NCBI GenBank assembly: GCA_902488455.1
Contig: CABTWG010000026.1
Coordinates: 1-15,736 of the forward strand
Length of the DNA: 15,736 bases
Reading direction: 5' to 3'
Origin: an uncultured Peptoniphilus sp.
GTDB taxonomy: Bacteria > Bacillota > Clostridia > Tissierellales > Peptoniphilaceae
Made by a program: the position numbers and the translations under genes. Under the pieces are notes generated by a model, which did no database searches, was not told the origin of the DNA, and worked only from the letters and a program-made list of their open reading frames with translations. Below are positions 1 through 5,866 of the stretch, one piece after another (within the stretch, counting starts at the first letter, position 1; each line of letters starts with the position of its first letter).

Positions 1-425
1 CGACTTCAGAGCCTTCGGCTTCTTCGCTCAGGGTGACTGTTGTTGGAAGTATTTTTTTGTTTTTAATAGGTTAAATATAGGTCAGATCCTTCGACTTAGC
101 CGGTAAACCGTCTTCGCTCAGGATGACAATACAGAGGGACAGACCTTTAGAAATTCTGTAAATCAAAAGAGTTTGCTTGTGCAGAGCCTTCGCCTGTGAA
201 ACCCAGAGGGTTCCGCTACAAGCGTGAATAGAAATTTTTATATTCTCACGGCTTCGCCTGAATAAAGAAAATTTAGTATCTAGTTTTATGGAAGCTGGTA
301 GCTTCCGCTACAAGGTAGTTTTCGAGACTTCATAAAATAGAGATTAAACCCGTTCGACTACGACGCCGTTACCGTCTTCGCTCAGAGTGACTGTCTTCAT
401 TAAGGTATCTTAACAGAGTCTTTCG
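1..425. repeat. Left gene-free cluster of interspersed intergenic repeats
   Basis: I find no gene here. Three direct copies of a unit with the core CTTCGCTCAGnGTGAC lie at 22-46, 112-129 and 376-394; the last two are both preceded by ACCGT. TTCCGCTACAAG occurs exactly twice, at 211-222 and 303-314. The cluster also holds small hairpins: AGCC/GGCT at 11-20, CGGT/ACCG at 101-110, and GGAAGC/GCTTCC at 290-295/301-306. It is locally richer in G+C than the surrounding spacers. Inverted copies of the same units occur at the other end of the window (15444-15468 and 15591-15668). This looks like a family of dispersed, hairpin-forming intergenic repeats (REP/MITE-like). No transposase or coding capacity is visible. 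Confidence 0.8.
22..46 (+). repeat. 25-bp repeat unit, inverted copy at 15444-15468
   Basis: The 25 bases match the reverse complement of 15444-15468 at 24 of 25 positions. A T-rich spacer follows, then GGTTAAATATAGGTC at 69-83, which is also present exactly in reverse complement at 15595-15609. The two ends of the window therefore share a composite element longer than the 25-bp core. Confidence 0.85.
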
Positions 426-467
426 CTAACAAAAAATATTTTTTCATTCTATTCCCCTTCTTCTTAA

Positions 468-476
468 TGGTATAAT
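468..476 (+). promoter_or_regulatory. Extended -10 promoter for the DUF1361 gene
   Basis: TGGTATAAT at 468-476 is a perfect -10 hexamer with an extended TGn motif. No convincing -35 lies 16-18 bases upstream, as is common for extended -10 promoters. Transcription would begin near 482-484, right at the GGAG Shine-Dalgarno (483-486), so the leader would be only about 10 bases long. Confidence 0.55.
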
Positions 477-492
477 ACTTTTGGAGATAATT

Positions 493-1149
493 ATGAAATT
501 TAACAGAACTTTTAAACTTATTTTTTATTTTTTAATATATATCGGACTTTCTTTTGCAGTTTTCTATTTCGACTTAAACAGATTTTACCTAGTGATAAAT
601 TGTGGGCTTTCCATGTTTGCATTTGTTCTAAGCGAGGTTGGGCTTTCTTTTAAACGCTCCACTCTTCTCGTGATTCTTGTGACTCTTCCTGCGATTTTTT
701 TCTATCCAAACTGCATCTACATGGCGACGGATTTCATACATACGAAGACCAGCGAGTTCTATTCCGTTGATATTCATAGAAATGTAAACTATGTGATGAA
801 CTATGTTTCTTGGCTTAAGATGATGGTGGATGTGCTTTTTATAACTCTATCTCTCATTCTTTCCTATGAAACTTTTATAAATATTTTGGAGATTATAAAG
901 GTTAAAGGCCATGTTTTTGCTGAGTTTATCATGCTCGTTTTCTTTTCCGGGATTTCTGGCATCGCCGTCTATCTTGGAAGATTTGTTAGGTTTAATTCTT
1001 GGGATGTGGTGAGCCCATCTAATCTAAAGCTAATCTACTCCACTCTTATGAATCTACAGTACAACGACTATCTCTTGATCGGTGTCTTCGCCGCTTTTCA
1101 TATGGCGATTATCATCCTATTTTCTATTTTTAAAAGACCTTCAAATTAA
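493..1149 (+). CDS. DUF1361 family integral membrane protein
   Basis: This is a 218-residue polytopic membrane protein with about six hydrophobic segments (around residues 8-26, 31-49, 55-71, 108-130, 143-163 and 193-213). Two stretches match what I recall as hallmarks of DUF1361: YPNCIYMATDFIH at residues 71-83, after the third segment, and a GxxxYLGRFxRxNSWD motif at residues 156-171. The family has no established function. I chose ATG 493 because GGAG (483-486) lies six bases upstream. An in-frame TTG at 481 would put that ribosome site inside the gene and probably upstream of the transcript start. The gene has its own promoter and terminator, so it appears monocistronic. It converges on rlmH, and its terminator overlaps the rlmH stop. 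Confidence 0.8.
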   Translation: MKFNRTFKLIFYFLIYIGLSFAVFYFDLNRFYLVINCGLSMFAFVLSEVGLSFKRSTLLVILVTLPAIFFYPNCIYMATDFIHTKTSEFYSVDIHRNVNYVMNYVSWLKMMVDVLFITLSLILSYETFINILEIIKVKGHVFAEFIMLVFFSGISGIAVYLGRFVRFNSWDVVSPSNLKLIYSTLMNLQYNDYLLIGVFAAFHMAIIILFSIFKRPSN

Positions 1150-1165
1150 TTTTTTGCAAACAAAT

Positions 1166-1197
1166 AGCCGTACTACTTATGGTACGGCTCATTTTTT
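1166..1197 (+). terminator. Terminator overlapping the rlmH 3' end, possibly bidirectional
   Basis: AGCCGTAC (1166-1173) pairs perfectly with GTACGGCT (1182-1189) around an eight-base loop. A T-rich tract follows on the + strand (1192-1197), ending transcripts of the DUF1361 gene. The right arm and loop encode the last rlmH codons (PYHK and stop, 1173-1184). On the - strand the same stem is followed only by a broken T tract, so termination of rlmH there would be weaker. Confidence 0.8.
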
Positions 1198-1652
1198 ATG
1201 ATTTTAAATGCTCTATAGATTTGTTCTAGTAGGTTTATCCTTATTATCTGATGTGGAAATGTCATCTTTGAAAATGAAATCTTCCTATCGCTTCTTCTCA
1301 TAACTTCTTTTGATATTCCACAGGATCCTCCAATTACAAATGCTATGTCGGAGTTTCCGTAGATCATTAGGTCTTCAATCTCTTTTGCAAATTCTTCTGA
1401 ACTTCTCTGTTTGCCTTCTATTTCCATGGTGAACACGAGATCTCTATCTTTGATCTTGGACAGAATTCCCTCTCCTTCTTTTTCTTTTGCAAGTTCAACT
1501 TCACTTTCAGAGAAATTTTCCTTTATATCTTCGTCTTTTATTTCTATTACTTCTACTTTTGCATAGGGTCCAAGGCGTTTTAAATATTCATCCTGTGCCA
1601 TTTTCAAATACTTTTCCTTGAGTTTACCTACACATATTATCTTTATATTCAA
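1173..1652 (-). CDS. rlmH: 23S rRNA (pseudouridine1915-N3) methyltransferase RlmH
   Basis: RlmH is a SPOUT-class homodimer that methylates N3 of pseudouridine 1915 in helix 69 of 23S rRNA on the assembled 70S ribosome, using S-adenosylmethionine. The 159-residue length equals that of the Staphylococcus and Bacillus orthologues. Family motifs are intact: MNIKIICVGKLKEKY at the N-terminus, the cofactor-knot glycines FVIGGSCG (105-112), FSKMTFPHQIIR (127-138), EQIYRAFKI (143-151) and the near-invariant terminus EPYHK. The start is a TTG whose last two bases lie in the pncA stop (TTGA at 1652-1649). A GGGAG sits about ten bases upstream, inside pncA. The overlap implies translational coupling. 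In staphylococci the 3' end of this gene is the SCC attachment site; I see no inserted element here. Confidence 0.95.
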   Translation of the reverse strand: MNIKIICVGKLKEKYLKMAQDEYLKRLGPYAKVEVIEIKDEDIKENFSESEVELAKEKEGEGILSKIKDRDLVFTMEIEGKQRSSEEFAKEIEDLMIYGNSDIAFVIGGSCGISKEVMRRSDRKISFSKMTFPHQIIRINLLEQIYRAFKIIKNEPYHK

Positions 1653-2197
1653 AGGACTTCTACTCCCATTTTCTTTAGTTCTTCTATGTTTTTCTTATGG
1701 TTTTCTTCGTCTACATATCCTAGTAGATCTTCAAGAAGCACTACATTTTTGCCGTGGCGTCTAAGCTCTAAGACAGTTTCTCTCACGCAGAATTCTGACG
1801 CGATTCCACATACATAGAAGGTTTTGGCGTCAAGTTCATGGATCTTTGTTCCGAGAGCGTTCTTTGCATTAAATGCTGAATACTCTTCCACCACATCGTC
1901 TATTCCCTTTTTAAATGTATTTTCTTCGTTCGGGATATTTTTTCCATCTAGCTTTTCAAAAAATACTTTTGATAACTCTGAACCATGGGTATCTCTTACA
2001 CAGTGAACTGGCCATATGCCACCGTTTTCTTTGAAAGACTTATTTTCTCTACTGTGCCAATCCATTGAGTAGACTGGTGAAACTTTATTTTCTTTTATAA
2101 ATTTCACTATGTTTTCCACTGCTTCATGGGAGTGGTGACATGCTAGGCTTCCGTCTATGAAGTCATTTTGACAATCAACTACTACTAATACATCCAT
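1649..2197 (-). CDS. pncA: Nicotinamidase PncA (isochorismatase-fold hydrolase)
   Basis: This enzyme would deamidate nicotinamide to nicotinate, feeding NAD salvage in the cytoplasm. The 182 residues show the nicotinamidase catalytic triad: D8 (VVDCQNDF), K97 (FKKG) and C137 (ASEFC). Metal ligands D46 and H48 (DWH) and H65 (WPVHC) are present. The second-loop histidine seen in the E. coli and Mycobacterium enzymes is replaced by N52. E57 falls where the pneumococcal enzyme, as I recall it, uses a glutamate ligand, so this looks like the streptococcal-type metal site. ATG 2197 has AAAGGA just upstream. The stop overlaps the TTG start of rlmH. pncA follows tpx across a short hairpin, so partial read-through from the tpx promoter is possible. 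Other isochorismatase-family hydrolases are the main alternative. Confidence 0.88.
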   Translation of the reverse strand: MDVLVVVDCQNDFIDGSLACHHSHEAVENIVKFIKENKVSPVYSMDWHSRENKSFKENGGIWPVHCVRDTHGSELSKVFFEKLDGKNIPNEENTFKKGIDDVVEEYSAFNAKNALGTKIHELDAKTFYVCGIASEFCVRETVLELRRHGKNVVLLEDLLGYVDEENHKKNIEELKKMGVEVL

Positions 2198-2214
2198 AAC
2201 TATTCCTTTCTATT

Positions 2215-2234
2215 AAAAAAGGGCTCTAAGCCCT
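2215..2234 (-). terminator. Short terminator between tpx and pncA
   Basis: Read leftward, AGGGCT and AGCCCT (2234-2229 and 2225-2220) form a six-base-pair stem with a three-base loop, followed by TTTTT (2219-2215). The stem is short, so it may only attenuate. Together with the pncA ribosome site just downstream it could set lower expression of pncA-rlmH relative to tpx. Confidence 0.7.
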
Positions 2235-2249
2235 AATTTATTTTGTAAC

Positions 2250-2750
2250 TTAAATAAGTTTCTTTGCTTCTTCTAGTGCAGCATCGAAGTTAACTTCATG
2301 AGTTACTTCTGGCACGATTTCTGTGTAAGTTACTTTGCCTTCTTTGTCAATGATTATTATTCCTCTTGCAAGAAGTCCTAGTTCCTTGATTAAGAATCCA
2401 TATTTCTCTGCGAAGTCATGGTCTTTGTAATCACTTACTAGTTCAACTTGTTCGATTCCTTCTGCAGCACAGAATCTTTGTTGCGCAAATGGAAGGTCCA
2501 TTGAAATTGTAACAATCTTTACATCTTTTGAAAGTTCAGTTGCATCTTCGTTAAATGTTCTAGTTTGAATTGCACAAACTCCAGTGTCGATTGATGGCAC
2601 TACTGAGATGATCACTACCTTACCCTTGTCATCGCTTAGATGGTATTCTGAAAGGTCTCCCTTAACTGCTACGAAGTTAGGAGCTTTATCTCCAACTTTT
2701 ATTTGTTCTCCTACTAAGTTCATTTCATTTCCTGCAAATTTTAATTTCAT
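2250..2750 (-). CDS. tpx: Thiol peroxidase Tpx (atypical 2-Cys peroxiredoxin)
   Basis: Tpx reduces hydrogen peroxide and alkyl hydroperoxides using thioredoxin electrons; in an anaerobe it would protect against incidental oxygen. The 166-residue protein has the peroxidatic motif SIDTGVCAIQTRTFN with C59, T56 and R64. Resolving C94 sits in DLPFAQQRFC, the spacing typical of Tpx. The conserved ARG near the end (ARGIIIID) is also present. The glycine before C59 replaces the more common proline, as in streptococcal enzymes. I chose ATG 2750 because AGGAGG lies seven bases upstream. An in-frame ATG seven codons earlier (2771) would place that ribosome site inside the gene. It is first in the leftward group with pncA and rlmH and diverges from the ligase gene. 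No PerR-box-like palindrome is obvious upstream. Confidence 0.94.
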   Translation of the reverse strand: MKLKFAGNEMNLVGEQIKVGDKAPNFVAVKGDLSEYHLSDDKGKVVIISVVPSIDTGVCAIQTRTFNEDATELSKDVKIVTISMDLPFAQQRFCAAEGIEQVELVSDYKDHDFAEKYGFLIKELGLLARGIIIIDKEGKVTYTEIVPEVTHEVNFDAALEEAKKLI

Positions 2751-2789
2751 TATATTCCTCCTAATTTTCATTATTATTCATTCTTTCTA

Positions 2790-2819
2790 TTTATATCCAA
2801 GTTTAAATTTTTAAAACAA
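2790..2819 (-). promoter_or_regulatory. Promoter of tpx
   Basis: Read leftward, TTGTTT (2819-2814) and TATAAA (2795-2790) are separated by 18 bases, giving a start near 2783 and a leader of about 33 bases before ATG 2750. It shares DNA with the divergent ligase promoter. Confidence 0.55.
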
Positions 2820-2831
2820 CTGTGATATACT
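2802..2831 (+). promoter_or_regulatory. Promoter of the D-aspartate-ligase-like gene
   Basis: TTTAAA (2802-2807) and an extended -10, TGATATACT (2823-2831), are 18 bases apart. The predicted start is near 2838. TGGAGG (2851-2856) is the ribosome site for ATG 2861. This promoter lies back to back with, and overlaps, the tpx promoter. Confidence 0.55.
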
Positions 2832-2860
2832 ATTTGTAGAAAAATTAATTTGGAGGAAAG

Positions 2861-4057
2861 ATGTTTACACCTGTTATTTTAGGCACCGATGCCAACGCTT
2901 ACGGAGTCGCTCGTTCTTTTCACAAGGAATACGGCAAGATTTCTTACTGTTTTGGCAGGAAGCCACTTATATATACTAGAGATTCAAAAATTGTAAATGT
3001 ACATGTGGATCCTAATTTCGAAGATGAGGAAGTATTTTTAAAGACTCTTATAGATTTTGCAAAGGATAGACCTGGAGAAAAACTTCTATTGATATCCTGC
3101 TCCGACGGATACACTTCACTCATTACGAAAAACAGCGGAATTTTAAAAGAGTACTATCTATTTAACTATGTGAGTCCTGAAATGCAAAATCTCCTTGAAA
3201 ATAAGGAGGACTTCTACAATATTTGTGAAAAAGAAAATCTTCCATACCCGAAGACCTACATTATCGATAAGAATATGTACGAAAGTGGCGATATCCATCT
3301 ACCATTTTCTTATCCAATAGCACTTAAAGCAAATGATTCTATCGAGTTTGTACACCTTCACTTCGAAGGCAAGAAGAAGGCTTACAAGATTCATTCAGAA
3401 GAAGAATTTAATCTTGAAATTAAGAGAATCTATGACGCAGGCTACACTGGAGATATGATCGCTCAGGAATTTATCGAAGGTGGTCCAGAGAATATGGCAG
3501 TCTTAAACGCATATGTAGATAAGAATGGCAAGGTAAAGATGATGTGCCTTGGAAGATGTCTTCTCGACGCTGTGCTTCCTACAGAGATAGGAAACTACGA
3601 CTTTCTCTACACCGACTCAGATGAAAATCTCTACAAGACCTACGAAAAATTTTTAGAATCCATTGGATATAGAGGCTTTGCAAACTTCGACCTAAAATAT
3701 GACGACAGGATAAATACCTACAAGGTCTTTGAAATAAACATTAGACAAGGGAGATCTTCCTACTACATGACTGCTGGTGGATGTAATTTTGTGAGGTTCC
3801 TCGTTGAAGATTTGGTTTTAAATAAGGAGAGAGAAACCTACTACCACAGTGGTTGCGAAAAGGTATGGCTCTATGTAGATCCATTTGTAGTTAAGAAATA
3901 CGTATCAGAAGATAAAAAAATCCTTGCTAAAAGACTTATGAAAAGAGGTTTTGAATTTACCCAATGGTATGAAAAAGACAGAAACTTCAAGAGATTTCTA
4001 GCCTATGTCCGTGCTAGACTCTCAAGTATAAAGACCTATTGGAGGTACAAAAAATGA
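2861..4057 (+). CDS. ATP-grasp D-aspartate ligase-like enzyme (peptidoglycan cross-bridge)
   Basis: The 398-residue protein resembles the Enterococcus faecium D-aspartate ligase Aslfm along its length, as I recall that sequence: LGTDANAYGVARSF at the N-terminus, LLISCSDGY (76-84), VLNAYVDxxxxVKMMCLG (214-231), GFANFDLKYD (272-281) and FEINIRQGRSS (290-300). These include ATP-grasp elements: K156, the QEFIEGG acidic loop (202-208), D277, and E291/N293/R295 for Mg-ATP. Aslfm attaches the beta-carboxyl of D-aspartate to the lysine side chain of the UDP-MurNAc-pentapeptide in the cytoplasm, giving a D-Asp/D-Asn cross-bridge. Here the D-amino acid could instead be D-glutamate, which some anaerobic cocci use; the sequence does not settle this. 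No aspartate racemase lies in the window. The stop overlaps the start of a small membrane peptide gene. Confidence 0.83.
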   Translation: MFTPVILGTDANAYGVARSFHKEYGKISYCFGRKPLIYTRDSKIVNVHVDPNFEDEEVFLKTLIDFAKDRPGEKLLLISCSDGYTSLITKNSGILKEYYLFNYVSPEMQNLLENKEDFYNICEKENLPYPKTYIIDKNMYESGDIHLPFSYPIALKANDSIEFVHLHFEGKKKAYKIHSEEEFNLEIKRIYDAGYTGDMIAQEFIEGGPENMAVLNAYVDKNGKVKMMCLGRCLLDAVLPTEIGNYDFLYTDSDENLYKTYEKFLESIGYRGFANFDLKYDDRINTYKVFEINIRQGRSSYYMTAGGCNFVRFLVEDLVLNKERETYYHSGCEKVWLYVDPFVVKKYVSEDKKILAKRLMKRGFEFTQWYEKDRNFKRFLAYVRARLSSIKTYWRYKK

Positions 4058-4146
4058 ATAGAAAACAGAAAATTGTAGTTGTGGTATTTTTTATTTTATT
4101 AATATTTTCTCTGTTTCTTATGTACCACTATCTAAGATATATGTAA
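4054..4146 (+). CDS. Small single-pass membrane peptide (30 aa)
   Basis: This gene is too short for usual gene callers. ATG 4054 overlaps the preceding stop (ATGA), and a GGAGG (4041-4045) sits eight bases upstream. The 30 residues are a basic N-terminus (MNRKQK), one hydrophobic segment of about 17 residues (IVVVVFFILLIFSLFLM) and the tail YHYLRYM. The positive-inside rule predicts the N-terminus in the cytoplasm. A strong terminator begins three bases after the stop, so the unit ends exactly here. I do not recognise a family. Translational coupling suggests a role with the ligase, such as tethering or regulating it at the membrane; this is inference. It could also be a chance reading frame, but start overlap, ribosome site, hydrophobic pattern and terminator placement argue against that. 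Confidence 0.65.
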   Translation: MNRKQKIVVVVFFILLIFSLFLMYHYLRYM

Positions 4147-4148
4147 TT

Positions 4149-4172
4149 AATCCCCTTTTGGGGATTTTTTGT
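4149..4172 (+). terminator. Strong intrinsic terminator after the ligase unit
   Basis: AATCCCC (4149-4155) and GGGGATT (4160-4166) form a perfect seven-pair stem with a TTTT loop, followed by a T tract interrupted once by G (4165-4177). Confidence 0.93.
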
Positions 4173-4217
4173 TTTTTAAATAATTATCATATTTTTTTAT
4201 AACACACTGTAATTAAA

Positions 4218-4246
4218 TTGACTTTTTATTGAATATAGAATATATT
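4218..4246 (+). promoter_or_regulatory. Sigma-A promoter of the serine-use operon
   Basis: TTGACT (4218-4223) and TATATT (4241-4246) are spaced by exactly 17 bases. The start would be near 4253, leaving a leader of about 40 bases with AGGAGG at 4281-4286. I see no riboswitch or operator in this short leader. Confidence 0.8.
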
Positions 4247-4291
4247 AATATTGAAATAAAGTATTTTTTTTATTTATAGAAGGAGGAACAC

Positions 4292-4957
4292 ATGGCTAAC
4301 TATAGCGCATTTGATATATTGGGACCTATCATGATAGGACCAAGCAGTTCTCACACTGCAGGAGCTTGTAGAATCGGAAAGACTGCACTTAACATCTGCC
4401 CAAAAGGATGGAAGAGCGTAGAATTTATTCTTCACGGCTCGTTTGCCCACACTTACAAAGGCCACGGCACTGACGTTGCTCTAGTGGGAGGTATCTTAGG
4501 ATACGAAACTTATGACGAAAGACTTAGACATAGTTTTGATGATGCAAAAGAAAGAGGAGTTGACTTCACTTTTAAAACTGCTGATCTAGGCGAAAAGTAT
4601 CATCCAAACACAGTTAAAATTATATTCCACTATGACGATCACGATGAATATATAATCGGTTCTTCAATAGGTGGTGGAGCTATTGTAATCGTAGATATCA
4701 ATGGTATCGAAGTTGAATTTAGAGGAGAATTCCCTACAATTCTGCTTAAGTACAACGAACAAAAGGGAGTAGTTGCCAATGTTTCAAAATTCTTGGCAGA
4801 CGCAAACTACAATATTGAATCTATAAACACAAACAAAGATAGAATCACAAACCTAGTTACTCTAACCGTCGAAATTGATAGACCTCTTGAAGAAAAGATA
4901 AAAGACGAAATTTTGAACCAAGATAGATTTTTAGAATCTACTTACGTGGAGGTATAA
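4292..4957 (+). CDS. sdaAB: L-serine dehydratase, beta subunit (iron-sulfur type)
   Basis: This is the beta subunit of the [4Fe-4S] L-serine dehydratase, which converts L-serine to pyruvate and ammonia. The 221 residues show the family motif GPSSSHTAG (16-24) and HGSFAHTYKGHGTD (48-61). The C-terminal part, about 149-221, is an ACT domain (PTILLKYNEQKGVVANVSKF onward), as usual for the two-subunit enzymes of Firmicutes. ACT domains usually bind amino acids, so serine sensing is plausible but not proven here. ATG 4292 follows AGGAGG by five bases. The gene is first in an operon with sdaAA, which starts one base after its stop, and a symporter. A pairing of transporter and dehydratase indicates that serine is a carbon and energy source. 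Confidence 0.95.
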   Translation: MANYSAFDILGPIMIGPSSSHTAGACRIGKTALNICPKGWKSVEFILHGSFAHTYKGHGTDVALVGGILGYETYDERLRHSFDDAKERGVDFTFKTADLGEKYHPNTVKIIFHYDDHDEYIIGSSIGGGAIVIVDINGIEVEFRGEFPTILLKYNEQKGVVANVSKFLADANYNIESINTNKDRITNLVTLTVEIDRPLEEKIKDEILNQDRFLESTYVEV

Positions 4958-4958
4958 G

Positions 4959-5837
4959 ATGTTAAATACTCAAAGAGAGATTATAGATTATTGCAATGAA
5001 AAGGGCTGCTCGATTGCGGATTTAGTGCTTAGTGAAGAACTTAAAAATCCACACCAAACTGAAGAAAGTTTAAGAGCAGGTCTACTTGAAGTCTTAGAGG
5101 TTATGAAAAACTCTTCTCATGACGCACTAGAAAAAAGCTATACAACAAGATTTAAGATGATCGATGGCTTCGCAAAGACTTTCAACGACTACAGAAAAGA
5201 AAAAGAAACTATATGTGGAGACTTCCTCGTTGGAGCTATGGCGATGGCATTTTCAACATCTGAAACCAATGCCGCAATGGGAAAGATCGCCGCTGCACCA
5301 ACTGCAGGATCTGCAGGAATCATGCCTGCCGCTATGTCAAGCATGAGAATTAGATACAACCTAGATGACGATACAATGATAAAAGGTTTCTTAACCTCCA
5401 TTGGAATCGGACAAATAATTGGAAACTATGCTACCTTTGCAGGAGCTGAAGGTGGATGTCAAGCTGAATGTGGTTCTGCATCTGCTATGGCCGCTGCTGC
5501 AATAGTTGAAATGTTAGGTGGCACCCCAGAAATGGCTCTTAACGCTGCAAGCATTACACTTATAAATGTAATGGGACTTGTTTGCGATCCAATAGCTGGA
5601 CTAGTTGAATATCCTTGTACTTTCAGAAATGCTTCTGGAGTAATGAACGCATTTATCTCTGCCGACATGGCCCTTGCTGGTGTAAAATCCATCGTTCCTT
5701 TTGAAGAAACCGTACAAGCAATGGGTGAAGTTGGACATATGCTTCATGAATCCTTAAGAGAAACAGGACTTGGAGGTATAGCAGGAACCAAGACTGGTCA
5801 AGCAATAAGGCGTGAATTCTTAGGAGACAACGCTTAA
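4959..5837 (+). CDS. sdaAA: L-serine dehydratase, alpha subunit (iron-sulfur type)
   Basis: This is the catalytic alpha subunit of L-serine dehydratase. The 292 residues include the family substrate loop APTAGSAGIMP (113-123) and four C-terminal-half cysteines, C167, C171, C209 and C220. Spacings C167-C209 (42) and C209-C220 (11) match the three cluster-ligand cysteines of the Legionella single-chain enzyme (343, 385 and 396, from memory). They should therefore hold the [4Fe-4S] cluster whose open iron site activates the serine hydroxyl. C171 is an additional cysteine in the GGCQAEC motif. Such clusters are oxygen labile, consistent with an anaerobe. The start ATG lies one base after the sdaAB stop, with GGAGG just upstream, so the subunits are probably translated in balance. 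Confidence 0.95.
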   Translation: MLNTQREIIDYCNEKGCSIADLVLSEELKNPHQTEESLRAGLLEVLEVMKNSSHDALEKSYTTRFKMIDGFAKTFNDYRKEKETICGDFLVGAMAMAFSTSETNAAMGKIAAAPTAGSAGIMPAAMSSMRIRYNLDDDTMIKGFLTSIGIGQIIGNYATFAGAEGGCQAECGSASAMAAAAIVEMLGGTPEMALNAASITLINVMGLVCDPIAGLVEYPCTFRNASGVMNAFISADMALAGVKSIVPFEETVQAMGEVGHMLHESLRETGLGGIAGTKTGQAIRREFLGDNA

Positions 5838-5866
5838 GAGAAAAATTTTTATTTAGGAGAAATTAT

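Noticed and set aside
1..425. CRISPR array from the repeated CTTCGCTCAG units
   Set aside because: The units are unevenly spaced (90 and about 265 bases apart), differ from each other, sit among unrelated small repeats, and no cas gene is present.
481..492. TTG at 481 as the start of the DUF1361 gene
   Set aside because: The only good ribosome site (GGAG, 483-486) lies after it, and the predicted transcript begins near 483, so ATG 493 is the start.
1166..1189. SCC-like element integrated at the rlmH 3' end
   Set aside because: The gene beyond the stop is a DUF1361 protein on the opposite strand. There is no recombinase, and I see no direct repeat of the rlmH end in the window.
2751..2771. 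ATG 2771 as the tpx start
   Set aside because: The seven extra residues are absent from the family, and the perfect AGGAGG for ATG 2750 would lie inside the coding region.
1824..2814. Rightward open frames opposite pncA and tpx
   Set aside because: They overlap well-supported conserved genes on the other strand, have no ribosome sites and resemble no family.
2772..2860. PerR or other peroxide-responsive box upstream of tpx
   Set aside because: No 7-1-7 TTATAAT-like palindrome is present in the spacer; the AT-rich runs do not pair.
5189..5692. Long open frames on the - strand within sdaAA
   Set aside because: They lie opposite a fully conserved serine dehydratase alpha subunit, have no ribosome sites and encode low-complexity hydrophobic sequence. 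They are shadows of the real gene.
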